Below are positions 9,301 through 17,232 of a DNA stretch of 64,000 nt, in pieces; the first letter of the stretch is position 1, and every line of letters begins with the position of its first letter. A model generated the notes under the pieces. That model was not told where the DNA came from and did not search any database. It worked only from the letters and a program-made list of their open reading frames with translations. The stretch covers positions 1,770,365 through 1,834,364 of the forward strand of contig NZ_JAPMXC010000001.1 in assembly GCF_026624755.1 (NCBI RefSeq), read 5' to 3'. The translations under genes and the position numbers were made by a program. This DNA is from Robbsia betulipollinis. Its GTDB lineage: Bacteria > Pseudomonadota > Gammaproteobacteria > Burkholderiales > Burkholderiaceae.

Positions 9301-10458
9301 ATCGTGCCCGCGCCCCGGCCCGAGGCGCGCCGCTATCGGCCGCTGCACACCGCCACGCCGCTCGCCCGCGAACGGCCCCTGCACCTGCCGCCACGCGAGC
9401 CATGGTGGATCGCCAGCTATTCGTCGTTGCAGATCGGCGCGATCGAGACGCGCGATGCATCATTCGCGGGGCGGGACGCGGGCGTTCCGGTCGCCGTCGC
9501 GGACGCCGGGCCGGCCCGAGCCGGCGCCGCCACCGCCGCGCAGGAGATTTTCGCCGAAGGCGCGGACCCGGACATCCCGCAAATGGACATACCGCCGCCC
9601 GCCGCCCGCGCCGAGGGCCTGCATGCGTTTCCGCGCGGGCCGAATCCCGGCAGCTTCCTGCACGGCCTGCTCGAATGGGCGGCACAGACCGGATTCGCGG
9701 CAGTGCACGCGGACCCGCGGAACCTCGACGATCTGATCGCCCGGCGTTGCAGTCTGCGCGGCTGGACCCGCTGGATCGAACCGCTGCAGGCCTGGCTGGC
9801 CTCCCTGCTCGGCGCGCCCCTGCGTCTGGGTCCGGACAGCGCCGTGCGGCTGGCGGATCTGGGAGCAGGACAGGAAGCAGGACAGGGAGCGGGGCAGGGA
9901 GCAGGACAGGGAGCAGGACAGGGAGCGGGGCAGGGCGGCAGCACCGGTTCCGGCGCCTACCAGGTCGAGATGGAATTCTGGTTCGGCGTGCACGCGGTCG
10001 ATACCCTGCGGCTCGACCGGCTGGTGAGCAGCGCCACGCTGGACGGCGCTCCCCGGCCCGCCTTGTTGCCGAACCAGTTGAACGGCATGCTCAAGGGCTT
10101 CATCGACCTCGTGTTCGAACACGAGGGCCGCTACTACGTCGCCGACTACAAATCGAACTGGCTCGGGCCGACCGACGCGCACTACACCCTCGGCGCGATG
10201 CGCGGCGCGATCCTGGAAAAGCGCTACGACCTGCAATACGTGCTGTATCTGTTCGCGCTGCACCGTCTGCTGCGCTCGCGGCTGGCCGACTATGACTACG
10301 ACCGGCACGTCGGCGGCGCGGTCTATCTGTTCCTGCGGGGCAGCGGGGCGGACACGCAGGGTCTGTTTTGCGACCGGCCGCCGCGGGCGCTGATCGATGC
10401 GCTCGACCGGTTGTTTTCGGCGTCTGCGCACGACGCGGGCACGGAGGACGACGCATGA
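6301..10458 (+). CDS. recB: exodeoxyribonuclease V beta subunit RecB
   Basis: The 3'-5' SF1 helicase and nuclease subunit of RecBCD, 1385 residues against about 1180 in E. coli. Walker A is ASAGTGKT at 39-46; Walker B/motif II is IDEFQD at 465-470; TVHKSKGLEYP is motif V/VI territory. The C-terminal nuclease carries D1269, D1282 and K1284 in GFIDLVF and VADYKSN, so it looks active. The extra length is partly explained by low-complexity inserts: Asp/Ser-rich near 120-155, (GNGGE)6 at 965-994 and six GAGQ-like units at 1188-1211 within the linker and nuclease region. The start overlaps the recC stop (ATGA), and the stop overlaps the recD start. Confidence 0.96.
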   Translation: MNPPRTAAPTRSALAENDAPPLALDPLRFPLHGSRLIEASAGTGKTFTIAALYLRLVLGHGGDAAFARALTPPEILVVTFTDAATKELRDRIRARLAQAAAYFLAGAAPKNDGNGDGSQGEAFDLDAWLDSDSELDADFDFDSLPDAGPAHGIDRDRGDAPAVAGDALLEALRDDHPPETWQGCARKLQLAAEWMDEAAVSTIHGWCHRMLREHAFDSDSLFTQTLETDQSEMLDEVVRDYWRTFLYPLDAQDVAAVLQWWETPDLLRRQLRNLLGHGALLGVGMAPAQALRQARDATANALAALKAPWTVWVDELRALLDAAVAAKQVDAKKMQRRYYEGWLASLQTWRDTMAQTTPDLTDIAWARLTPDGLAAIVKAGMTAPAHPALDAIAALPAQLAALPDARRDVLCHAASWVAERFAAEQERRAQMGFDDLLTRLDGALQGPNGARLAELVRQQFPVALIDEFQDTDPLQYRIFDAIYRVAHTPADLALILIGDPKQAIYAFRGADIHTYLSARRDTAGRHYTLGRNFRSTRALVAATNHCFMQAERRETGSGAFLFRRPHENPLPFLPVAAEGRAVRWRVDAADGAALTVWFHDAGEGGDGGGKSTGRGHYVQHFAHVCAGEIVRLLQLGQQGRAGFVADADGDDDALVPVRPGDIAVLVNTGKEAQAVRQALARAGVRSVYLSDKESVFDSASAGELQRWLAACAEPDDDRLLRAALGTATLGMSWAELDHLNNDEIAWENRVVQFRDYRTCWRRQGVLPMLRRLLNDFAVPRRLLAAGNERDLTDLLHLAELLQQASAVLDGEHALIRYLAEQRDAAGDEDDARKLRLESDAALVKVVTVHKSKGLEYPLVFLPFACGFRAVKAEDLPLKWHDDAHRLHVALSADAASLAAADRERLGEDLRKLYVALTRARFATWIGVAPLAELERGALGYLLGGGEPIAPGTLAAVLQAFRDGGGNGGEGNGGEGNGGEGNGGEGNGGEGNGGEGRVAIDIVPAPRPEARRYRPLHTATPLARERPLHLPPREPWWIASYSSLQIGAIETRDASFAGRDAGVPVAVADAGPARAGAATAAQEIFAEGADPDIPQMDIPPPAARAEGLHAFPRGPNPGSFLHGLLEWAAQTGFAAVHADPRNLDDLIARRCSLRGWTRWIEPLQAWLASLLGAPLRLGPDSAVRLADLGAGQEAGQGAGQGAGQGAGQGAGQGGSTGSGAYQVEMEFWFGVHAVDTLRLDRLVSSATLDGAPRPALLPNQLNGMLKGFIDLVFEHEGRYYVADYKSNWLGPTDAHYTLGAMRGAILEKRYDLQYVLYLFALHRLLRSRLADYDYDRHVGGAVYLFLRGSGADTQGLFCDRPPRALIDALDRLFSASAHDAGTEDDA
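9193..9282 (+). repeat. 15-bp tandem repeat inside recB, six copies
   Basis: Six head-to-tail copies of GGCAACGGCGGCGAG, identical except for one C-to-T in the last. The unit is a multiple of three and encodes GNGGE six times (residues 965-994), between the helicase and nuclease domains. Near-identity of copies implies recent expansion. Confidence 0.97.
9862..9933 (+). repeat. 12-bp tandem repeat inside recB, six copies
   Basis: Six 12-bp units related to GGAGCAGGACAG, with GAA once for the first codon and GCGGGG variants in copies 3 and 6. They encode GAGQ EAGQ GAGQ GAGQ GAGQ GAGQ (residues 1188-1211), about 57 residues before the first nuclease aspartate. Frame is preserved. Confidence 0.95.
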
Positions 10459-12842
10459 GCGAACAGCTTTCCTTTGGTCTGTGGGACGACGACGCGCCGG
10501 CGGTCTCCGCTCCCGCGCCGGTCGCCGGCGCCCTGCATTACGCGACGGCCGGCTTGCCGGCGCTGCTGGCGCTGCTCGACGACTGGGCACGGCGCGGCTG
10601 GTTGCGCGAACTGGATCGCGTGTTCGCCGATTTCCTCGCGCGGGAAGCGCCCGACGCCGCGCCGCTGCTGATCCTGGCCGCGGCGCTGGCGAGCCACCAA
10701 CTGGGCCGCGGGCATGTGTGTCTCGACCTGCAGGCGACGCTGGCCGACGCCAGCTTCGCGTTGTCGCTGCCGCCCGAGGGCGACGCGCCCGACGACCGGC
10801 CTGTGCTGCCCGGCGCCTTTCTCGCCGGTCTCGACCTCGCGCGGTGGCGTGCCGCGCTGGTGCATCCGTTGCTGGTTGGCGACGCGGATGCCGTAGCACC
10901 GGGGGCCGTAGCACCGGGGGCCGCAGCACCGGGGGCCGCAGCACCGGGGGCCGGGGCGCTGCAAGGCGTAGCCTGCGCCACACCGCTCGTGCGCGTAGGT
11001 GCCCGGCTTTATCTGCGCCGTTACTGGCAATACGAACGGCAGGTCCGCGCGGCGATCGGGTATCGGCTCACGCTGGGTGTCGAGGAGCGGGCCGCCTTGC
11101 CGCTGCCCCGACTGCGGGCGGCGCTCGACGCGCTGTTCCTGTCGGGCGCCGTCGTGCCGGGTGCCCCGTGTCCCACCGCCGCATCGCATCGTCCGGCGGA
11201 CTGGCAGAAACTGGCCTGTGCGATGGCCGCGGGCCAGCGCTTCAGCATCATCACCGGCGGCCCCGGCACCGGCAAGACCACCACGGTCGTCACGCTGCTC
11301 GCACTGCTGCAAAGCATGGCGCTGCATGGCGGCGGTGCCGCACGGGCGTTGCGCATCCGGCTGGCCGCGCCCACCGGCAAGGCGGCGGCCCGCCTGAACG
11401 AATCGATCGCGCAGGCCGTGCAGCGCCTGCCGCTCGACCACTTCGCCGACGCCGAGGCGCTGCGCGCGGCCATTCCGACCGAGGTCACCACGCTGCATCG
11501 GCTCCTGGGCAGCCGCCCCGACACGCGCCATTTCCGCCACGATGCGCGCCATCCGCTGTCGCTCGACGTGCTGGTGATCGACGAAGCGTCGATGATCGAT
11601 CTGGAGATGATGTCCGCGGTACTCGCCGCGCTGCCGCGGCACGCGCGGCTGGTCCTGCTCGGCGACAAGGACCAGTTGGCGTCGGTCGAGGCGGGTGCGG
11701 TGCTGGGCGAGCTGTGCCGCCACGCGCGCGAGGGGCGCTATCTTCCCGCGCAGCGCGACTGGCTCGAAGCGGCGAGCGGCGAAACCGTCGATCCCGCTTT
11801 GTTGTCGCCGGCCGGCACGCCGCTCGATCAGGCCGTCGCCATGCTGCGCGAGAGTTACCGCTTCACCGCGCACAGCGGCATCGGCCGGCTCGCGGAAGCG
11901 GTGAACGCGGGGGCGGTCCGGGAGACGCGGGCGGTCTGGTCGCATGGCTATCCGGACCTCGCGCGGATCAGCCTGCCGGTGCGCGACACCGCCGCGCCGG
12001 ACAAAACCGCCGCATCGTCCCATACCGCCGCGCTGAGGGCGCTCGTCGTCGATGGCGCACCCACGCAGTTTCCGAACGCCGGACGCGACCGTCGGATGGG
12101 CGGCACGGATGGCACGGATGGCACGGGCAATGGCGCCGACATGCGACTACCGCCGCCCGTCGGCTACCGGCACTATCTTGACATTCTGCGCAAGACCCGG
12201 CCTCCATTGACCGATGGCGAGGGCGGCGTTCCACGCACCGCCGCCGAACGCCAGCAGGCATTCGACGACTGGGCGCGCAACGTTCTGGCCGCGCATGGTC
12301 GGTTCCAGGTGCTGTGCGCGCTGCGGCGCGGCGAACATGGCGTCGACGGGCTGAACCGGCGCATCGCCGCTCTCCTGTTCGCCGACCAGCTGATTTCGTC
12401 GCACGAGGGCTGGTATCTGGGGCGGCCGGTCCTCGTGACCCGCAACGATTACGGGCTCGGGTTGATGAACGGCGATATCGGCATCACGCTCGCGCTGCCG
12501 CACCAGGCGCCGGGCGAGGCGTCGCCGCGCTGGATCCTGCGCGTCGCCTTCCTGACGAGCGATGGTCGGCAGGGGATCAAATGGGTATTGCCCAGCCGCC
12601 TGCAGGCGGTCGAGACGGTCTATGCGATGACGGTCCACAAGTCGCAGGGCTCCGAATTTGCGCACGCGGCGCTGGTCCTGCCCGAGCGGCTCAATCCGAT
12701 CCTGACGCGCGAGCTCGTGTACACGGGCATTACCCGCGCGCGACACTGGTTCACGCTGGCCAGCGCCGGCACGGATCATCAGGTATTCGAAGCAGCGATC
12801 GAGCGGCAGGTGCAGCGCGCCAGCGGGCTGATCGAAACGTGA
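10455..12842 (+). CDS. recD: exodeoxyribonuclease V alpha subunit RecD
   Basis: The 5'-3' SF1B helicase subunit, 795 residues against about 608 in E. coli. Walker A GGPGTGKT is at 268-275 and motif II VIDEASMID begins at 374. The C-terminus carries YAMTVHKSQGSEF and YTGITRAR, the expected motifs V and VI. The N-terminal region has an Ala/Pro/Gly insert made of a 15-bp repeat (residues 146-165), and a second Gly/Thr/Asp stretch near residues 549-560 comes from a 9-bp repeat. The start overlaps the recB stop (ATGA at 10455-10458). RecD completes the operon; the next gene is convergent. Confidence 0.95.
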   Translation: MSEQLSFGLWDDDAPAVSAPAPVAGALHYATAGLPALLALLDDWARRGWLRELDRVFADFLAREAPDAAPLLILAAALASHQLGRGHVCLDLQATLADASFALSLPPEGDAPDDRPVLPGAFLAGLDLARWRAALVHPLLVGDADAVAPGAVAPGAAAPGAAAPGAGALQGVACATPLVRVGARLYLRRYWQYERQVRAAIGYRLTLGVEERAALPLPRLRAALDALFLSGAVVPGAPCPTAASHRPADWQKLACAMAAGQRFSIITGGPGTGKTTTVVTLLALLQSMALHGGGAARALRIRLAAPTGKAAARLNESIAQAVQRLPLDHFADAEALRAAIPTEVTTLHRLLGSRPDTRHFRHDARHPLSLDVLVIDEASMIDLEMMSAVLAALPRHARLVLLGDKDQLASVEAGAVLGELCRHAREGRYLPAQRDWLEAASGETVDPALLSPAGTPLDQAVAMLRESYRFTAHSGIGRLAEAVNAGAVRETRAVWSHGYPDLARISLPVRDTAAPDKTAASSHTAALRALVVDGAPTQFPNAGRDRRMGGTDGTDGTGNGADMRLPPPVGYRHYLDILRKTRPPLTDGEGGVPRTAAERQQAFDDWARNVLAAHGRFQVLCALRRGEHGVDGLNRRIAALLFADQLISSHEGWYLGRPVLVTRNDYGLGLMNGDIGITLALPHQAPGEASPRWILRVAFLTSDGRQGIKWVLPSRLQAVETVYAMTVHKSQGSEFAHAALVLPERLNPILTRELVYTGITRARHWFTLASAGTDHQVFEAAIERQVQRASGLIET
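10890..10949 (+). repeat. 15-bp tandem repeat inside recD, four copies
   Basis: Four copies of GCCGTAGCACCGGGG, the last two with GCA for GTA, encoding AVAPG twice then AAAPG twice (RecD residues 146-165). It lies in the N-terminal domain ahead of the ATPase core and keeps frame. Confidence 0.95.
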
Positions 12843-12884
12843 AGGCGCGGGTTCGCGCGTGCGCGGGTTTCCGGCGCGGAGAAG

Positions 12885-13607
12885 CTAACGCACCGCCGCC
12901 CAGAGCAGCGAAAGGCCGGAGGACAGCATCAGCCCGTCCACGATCAATTTGAATGTGCTTGGGTGCATGCGCATGACGATGTACCGCGCCGCGAACGAAC
13001 CGGCCATCAGGGACGCGCCGATCAGCAGGCCGCTCAACACCACATGCGCGGGCAGGGCGCCGAAATGGGCGAAGACCGTGACTTTGGCGCCATACACCGC
13101 GAGCGATCCGGTCGCTTCGGTGGCCAGGAATGCGCCCTTGACCAGCCCGTACGCCATGAAGACCGGAACGGTGATCGGGCCCGTCGACACCACGATGCCG
13201 GTCAGGAAACCGACGATGCCGCCGATCAGCGCCAGATGGCGCAACGACAGCCGGTAATCGCGCCGCGCCAGCCAGCGCCGTGCCGGCACCATCGTCACGA
13301 AAAACAGTCCCAGCGCGCATTCCACCGCGTGCGGGGGCAGCGCGAGCAGGGTGCGCACGCCCAGTGCCGCGCCGGGCACCGCCGTCGCGCAATACGCGGC
13401 GCAGGCCCGCCAATCGATCACTCGCCACCACGCGAGCACCTTGCCCAGATTGCCGAAGATCGCCGCGATCGCCATGATCGGGACGGCCTGCTGCGGGCCG
13501 AAAAACACCACCAGTATCGGCATCAGCAGCATCGAAGAACCTGTCCCGATGATGCCGCTCAACACGCCGGCCACGAGTCCGACGAACAGCACGAGGGTAT
13601 AGGCCAT
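12885..13607 (-). CDS. TauE/SafE family membrane permease
   Basis: 240 residues with about eight hydrophobic segments and the two-fold repeated layout of the TauE/SafE (DUF81) family, which exports or imports sulfite, sulfoacetate or other organic anions. The glycine-rich opening LVAGVLSGIIGTGSSMLLMP and the equivalent second-half segment IGGIVGFLTGIVVSTGPITV are the family signatures. Substrate is not predictable from sequence. Convergent with recD and 40 bp from it. The only neighbour upstream is the pseudogene scar, so its original pathway context may have been lost. Confidence 0.85.
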   Translation of the reverse strand: MAYTLVLFVGLVAGVLSGIIGTGSSMLLMPILVVFFGPQQAVPIMAIAAIFGNLGKVLAWWRVIDWRACAAYCATAVPGAALGVRTLLALPPHAVECALGLFFVTMVPARRWLARRDYRLSLRHLALIGGIVGFLTGIVVSTGPITVPVFMAYGLVKGAFLATEATGSLAVYGAKVTVFAHFGALPAHVVLSGLLIGASLMAGSFAARYIVMRMHPSTFKLIVDGLMLSSGLSLLWAAVR

Positions 13608-13646
13608 GGGTCGACCGCTGGTTGGAAACGCTGAATCGGAACTGAA

Positions 13647-13652
13647 ATTATA
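13647..13652 (-). promoter_or_regulatory. putative -10 element of the TauE/SafE gene
   Basis: A perfect TATAAT on the minus strand, 40 bp upstream of the ATG at 13607. No good -35 hexamer is visible at 16-18 bp. Confidence 0.4.
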
Positions 13653-13700
13653 ACCGTGGGCATCGGACCACTTGCGTGGCGACGGCGTCTCCCCTGCCCG

Positions 13701-13839
13701 CTACCGCAACGAACGCAACTGCGCCGTCATCAACTGCAGCATCCGCGCGGCCGCGCTCGACAGGCGCCGGCCCGCGCGGGTGATCGGATGCGCCTCGGCG
13801 GTTTCCAGCACCGGATGCCGCAGCGGCATCGTGATGATG
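13701..13839 (-). pseudogene. C-terminal remnant of a LysR-family regulator
   Basis: On the minus strand the frame reads IITMPLRHPVLETAEAHP, then ITRAGRRLSSAARMLQ and ends QLRSLR-stop at 13701. This resembles the last 45 residues of LysR-type effector domains, where TRxGRRLSPAAR and a final helix are common. Everything upstream, including the DNA-binding domain, is gone; homology stops at about 13839, where aldehyde dehydrogenase sequence begins on the other strand. I call it a gene relic, not a functional regulator. Confidence 0.6.
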
Positions 13840-13840
13840 G

Positions 13841-14559
13841 GCGCTCACCCATGCCGGCCGCGGCCGCGTCATGTTCGATGTCGCGCGCGAACTGCGCCTG
13901 CATGTCGAGCCGCTCGCCCGGCTGGAAGCGATCGGCTCCGGCAAGCCGATCCGCGATTGCCGCGGCGAAGTGGCGAAGGTCGCCGAGATGTTCGAGTACG
14001 ACGGCGGCTGGGCCGACAAGTTCTACGGCGACGTGATTCCCGTGCCTTCGTCGCACCTCAATTACACGCGGCGCGAGCCGGCCGGCACCGTGCTGCAGAT
14101 CGCGCCGTGGAACGCGCCGGTGTTCACCTGCGGCTGGCAGGTCGCGCCGGCGATCGCGATGGGCAACGCGGTGCTGCTCAAGCCGTCCGAGATGACGCCG
14201 TGCACGTCGCTGGTGCTGGCACGGCTCGCCGAAAAGGCCGGCGTGCCGCGCGGCCTGATCAACGTCTTCGCGGGTTATGGCCATACCATCGGTCAGGCCG
14301 CGATCGCGCACCGGGCCTGGCCGGCGCCGTCTGGACCGAGCAGGTCGCGCGCGCGCACCGTGTGGCCGCGCAGGTGCGGGCCGGCACGTTCTGGATCAAC
14401 GGCGACAAGACGATCAACGCCGGCTCGCCGTTCGGTGGCTACGGGCTGAGCGGTTATGGACGTTCGAGCGGCGTCGAGGCACTCTACGAATGTACGCAGA
14501 CCAAGAGCGTGTGGGTGGAAACCGCTGCGCATCCGGCCACCACGTTCGGCTATCTATGA
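13841..14559 (+). pseudogene. doubly truncated aldehyde dehydrogenase relic
   Basis: Two pieces of one NAD(P)-dependent aldehyde dehydrogenase survive. Piece one (13841 to about 14311) reads ALTHAGRGRVMFDVAREL through FEYDGGWADKFYGDVIPVP and IAPWNAPVFTCGWQVAPAI to AGYGHTIGQAAIAH. Piece two (about 14314-14559) is in another frame and reads GLAGAVWTEQVARAHRVAA to the C-terminus SPFGGYGLSGYGRSSG. The first 50 or so residues are missing, and roughly 180 residues between the pieces are deleted, including the catalytic Cys and Glu. The protein cannot be active. The left break coincides with the LysR relic, suggesting a former divergent regulator-enzyme pair. Confidence 0.85.
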
Positions 14560-14581
14560 AAAGACCACCACAGGGACCACC

Positions 14582-15925
14582 ATGGCACACGTGACCGACG
14601 CAGCACGCACCCTCCCCGCGAGCGAGGCCGACGGCCCGAGCATCGCCAAGCTGTGTTTCTATGCCGCCCTCATCCTGGTCATCGCACAATCCATCGGCGC
14701 GCTGGCCTTCAAGGTGGGCCCGGGGAAGGTCGTCCTGTTGCCGATGGTCTGGGCCTTGCTGCTGGGTGGCGTGCTCGGGCTGGCGAGCGGCCGCTGGCAC
14801 AACCGCGCGCGGCTCGACGAGAAGACCCAGTTCCTGGCCGCCGCGGTCCTGCAGCCGGCATTGCTGCTGTTCGTCGCCAAGCTCGGCCTGATGGTCGGCG
14901 GCGCGCTGCCGCAGCTGGCGAAGGCGGGCTGGGCGCTGGCCTTCCAGGAACTCGGGCATTTCGTCGGCACGATCCTGCTGGCGCTGCCGCTCGCGCTGCT
15001 GCTCGGCATCAAGCGCGAGGCGATCGGCGCGACCTTTTCGGTCGGACGGGAGCCGAGCCTCGCGATCATCGGCGAGAAATACGGGATGGACTCCGCCGAA
15101 GGCCGCGGCGTGCTGGCCGAATACCTGACCGGCACCGTGTTCGGCGCGGTTTTCATCGCGCTCTTCGCGGGCTTCGTCGCCAGTCTGCACGTGTTCGATC
15201 CGCTGGCGCTGGCGATGGGCGCGGGCGTGGGCTCGGGCAGCATGATGGCGGCCGCCTCCGGCGCGATCGCCGCGCAGCAGACGCCCGAACTGGCGAAATC
15301 GGTGCTGACCTTCGCCGCGGCCAGCAATCTGATCACCACCACCATCGGCACCTATTTCACGCTGTTCATCTCGCTGCCGCTCGCAGTGCGGGGCTACCGG
15401 GTGCTGGAGCCCGTGATCGGCCGCACCAGCCGCGCGTCCGCGACGCCGCGCCCGGCCCCGGCGCTGGGCGAGGTGGTCACGGCGGCGCCGGTCCTGGGCT
15501 TCGCGGGCAAGCTCGGCGCCTGGTTGCTCACCGCCGCGTTCGCGCTGGTCTGCGACCGGATCACGCACGGCACCCATCCGGGCGAGGGTCTGCCGGGGAT
15601 GCTCGTCATGCTCGGCGCGGTCATCGTCGGCGACGCGATCTGTCAGCTCACGGGGCGCCGGATTCCGGCCGTGTGCTGGGTGTCGATCGTCGCGATGCTG
15701 CTGACCTCGCCCTGGTCGCCCTGGGCCGCGCAGATCGGCGCATGGGGCGCGAGGAACGATTTCCTGTCGATCGTCACGCCGATGCTGACCTTCGCGGGCC
15801 TGTCGATCGCCAAGGACGTCCCGGCGTTTCGCCGTCTGGGCTGGCGTATCGTGCTGGTGTCCTTCGTCGCCAACGCCGGTACCTTTCTCGGTGCGGCGTT
15901 GATCGCGCAATGGTTTCATGTCTGA
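14582..15925 (+). CDS. DUF3100 multi-pass membrane protein
   Basis: 447 residues with about ten membrane segments; the sequence, including FSVGREPSLAIIGEKYGM and the GSGSMMAAASGAIAAQQ stretch, matches the DUF3100 family as I know it from Burkholderia. Transport activity is plausible but unproven. ATG 14582 begins MAHVTDAARTLPAS; only a weak AGGGA precedes it. It starts 22 bp after the aldehyde dehydrogenase relic and was probably cotranscribed with the intact gene, so a role in carrying the substrate of a lost catabolic pathway is possible (inference). Confidence 0.8.
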   Translation: MAHVTDAARTLPASEADGPSIAKLCFYAALILVIAQSIGALAFKVGPGKVVLLPMVWALLLGGVLGLASGRWHNRARLDEKTQFLAAAVLQPALLLFVAKLGLMVGGALPQLAKAGWALAFQELGHFVGTILLALPLALLLGIKREAIGATFSVGREPSLAIIGEKYGMDSAEGRGVLAEYLTGTVFGAVFIALFAGFVASLHVFDPLALAMGAGVGSGSMMAAASGAIAAQQTPELAKSVLTFAAASNLITTTIGTYFTLFISLPLAVRGYRVLEPVIGRTSRASATPRPAPALGEVVTAAPVLGFAGKLGAWLLTAAFALVCDRITHGTHPGEGLPGMLVMLGAVIVGDAICQLTGRRIPAVCWVSIVAMLLTSPWSPWAAQIGAWGARNDFLSIVTPMLTFAGLSIAKDVPAFRRLGWRIVLVSFVANAGTFLGAALIAQWFHV

Positions 15926-16077
15926 AAAGCGGGCACAGGCAAGGGCATAGGCGAGGACAGGCGCAGGGGCGGCCAGGCATTGGGCATGGCGATTGCTGAC
16001 CGTTTCCAGGCTGGTTTGCACCGTTTCACGATTGCCTGTCCGATGTCATTCGTCCCTTGCCGCGCCAGGAGCCTGCC

Positions 16078-16545
16078 ATGTCCGAACCGATCCGTCACCC
16101 GAGCGGCAACCCGCACAACGCGAGCGCCGACCCGTACCGCCTGCGGCGTTTCCTCGATGCGCAGCGGCCCGTACGCGATGCGGTGCACGGTGAATTGCGC
16201 GACGGGCAGAAACGCAGCCACTGGATGTGGTTCTTCTTTCCGCAGATACGGGGGCTGGGGCATAGCGCGATCGCCCGGGAGTTCGCGCTCGAATCCCTCG
16301 ACGAAGCGCGCGCCTATGTCGCACACCCCGTTTTGGGCGCCGAACTGCGCGAGGCGACGCGTCTGGTCAATGCGGTCGAAGGCCGCTCGATCCACCAGAT
16401 CTTCGGCAGCCCGGACGACATGAAATTCCGTTCGTCGATGACGCTGTTCGCACTCGCCACGGCGGATAATCACCTTTTTCTCGATGCGTTGAGCAAGTAC
16501 TTCCAGGGCGAATCCGACAAGGCCACGCTGGACCTGCTCACGTGA
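16078..16545 (+). CDS. DUF1810 family protein
   Basis: 155 residues. The YRLRRFLDAQ opening, the SHWMWFFFPQIRGLG motif and the final SKYFQGESDKATLDLL are diagnostic of DUF1810, a small soluble helical family of unknown biochemical role. ATG 16078 has GGAG upstream. The stop overlaps a GTG of the flavin reductase frame, and the two may be cotranscribed, but a functional link is not evident. Confidence 0.85.
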   Translation: MSEPIRHPSGNPHNASADPYRLRRFLDAQRPVRDAVHGELRDGQKRSHWMWFFFPQIRGLGHSAIAREFALESLDEARAYVAHPVLGAELREATRLVNAVEGRSIHQIFGSPDDMKFRSSMTLFALATADNHLFLDALSKYFQGESDKATLDLLT

Positions 16546-16565
16546 AATTCATTGGAACCCCTTTC

Positions 16566-17189
16566 ATGACCGATGCACAAGCCGTTCATTACTATGACCC
16601 CGCCCAAGGCCACGGCCTGCCCCATGACCCGTTCAAGGCCATTCTCGCGCCGCGCGTCATCGGCTGGATCTCGAGCCAGGATGCCGACGCACGGGTGAAT
16701 CTCGCGCCCTACAGTTTCTTCGGCGCTTTCGCGACCTTCCCCTACGTCATCGGCTTTTCAAGCGAAGGCCGCAAGGACAGCATCGAGAACGTCGAGGCGA
16801 CCGGCGAATTCGTCTGGAACATGACGAGCCGCCCGCTTGCGGAAAAGATGAACCGCACCTCGGCGCCGGTCGGGCATGGCGTCGACGAGTTCGAACTCGC
16901 TGGCCTGACCAAGGCGCCCGGGCGCGCGGTGCGGGTGCCGCATGTCGCCGAGTCGCCGGCCGCGCTCGAATGCAAGCTGCTGCAGATCATCCGCCTCAAG
17001 ACGCTCGACGGCACGCCGATGGACAACTGGCTGGCGCTGGGGCAGGTCGTCGGCGTGCACATCCGCAGCGAGTTTCTCAAGGACGGTCTGTTCGACACCG
17101 TCGCCGCGCAACCGGTGATGCGCGCGGGCTATCGCGGCGACTACCTGGGCGTCGGCGAGGCGTTCGAGCTGATCCGGCCGACCGCCTGA
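16566..17189 (+). CDS. flavin reductase family protein (FMN-binding split barrel)
   Basis: 207 residues. The N-terminal HDPFKAILAPRVIGWISSQD and the NLAPYSFFGAFATFPYVIGF segment are the FMN-binding core of the flavin reductase-like split-barrel family, which reduces flavins or serves as reductase partner of flavin monooxygenases. The partner is not in this window. ATG 16566 is preferred over the GTG at 16542, which overlaps the previous stop; both remain possible. The gene converges with the chemoreceptor 43 bp downstream. Confidence 0.85.
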   Translation: MTDAQAVHYYDPAQGHGLPHDPFKAILAPRVIGWISSQDADARVNLAPYSFFGAFATFPYVIGFSSEGRKDSIENVEATGEFVWNMTSRPLAEKMNRTSAPVGHGVDEFELAGLTKAPGRAVRVPHVAESPAALECKLLQIIRLKTLDGTPMDNWLALGQVVGVHIRSEFLKDGLFDTVAAQPVMRAGYRGDYLGVGEAFELIRPTA

Positions 17190-17232
17190 GGCCGACGGCC
17201 GGCTGCGGTTCCGGGCCGGGGAGCGGTGCTCC

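Noticed and set aside
6157-9384. 1075-codon open frame on the minus strand opposite recB
   Set aside because: Shadow of a GC-rich gene: Arg/Gln/His/Ala-biased composition, no motif, and the plus strand encodes complete RecB with all helicase motifs.
13871-14449. Functional aldehyde dehydrogenase
   Set aside because: The catalytic Cys and Glu region is deleted, the N-terminus is missing and the C-terminal piece is out of frame.
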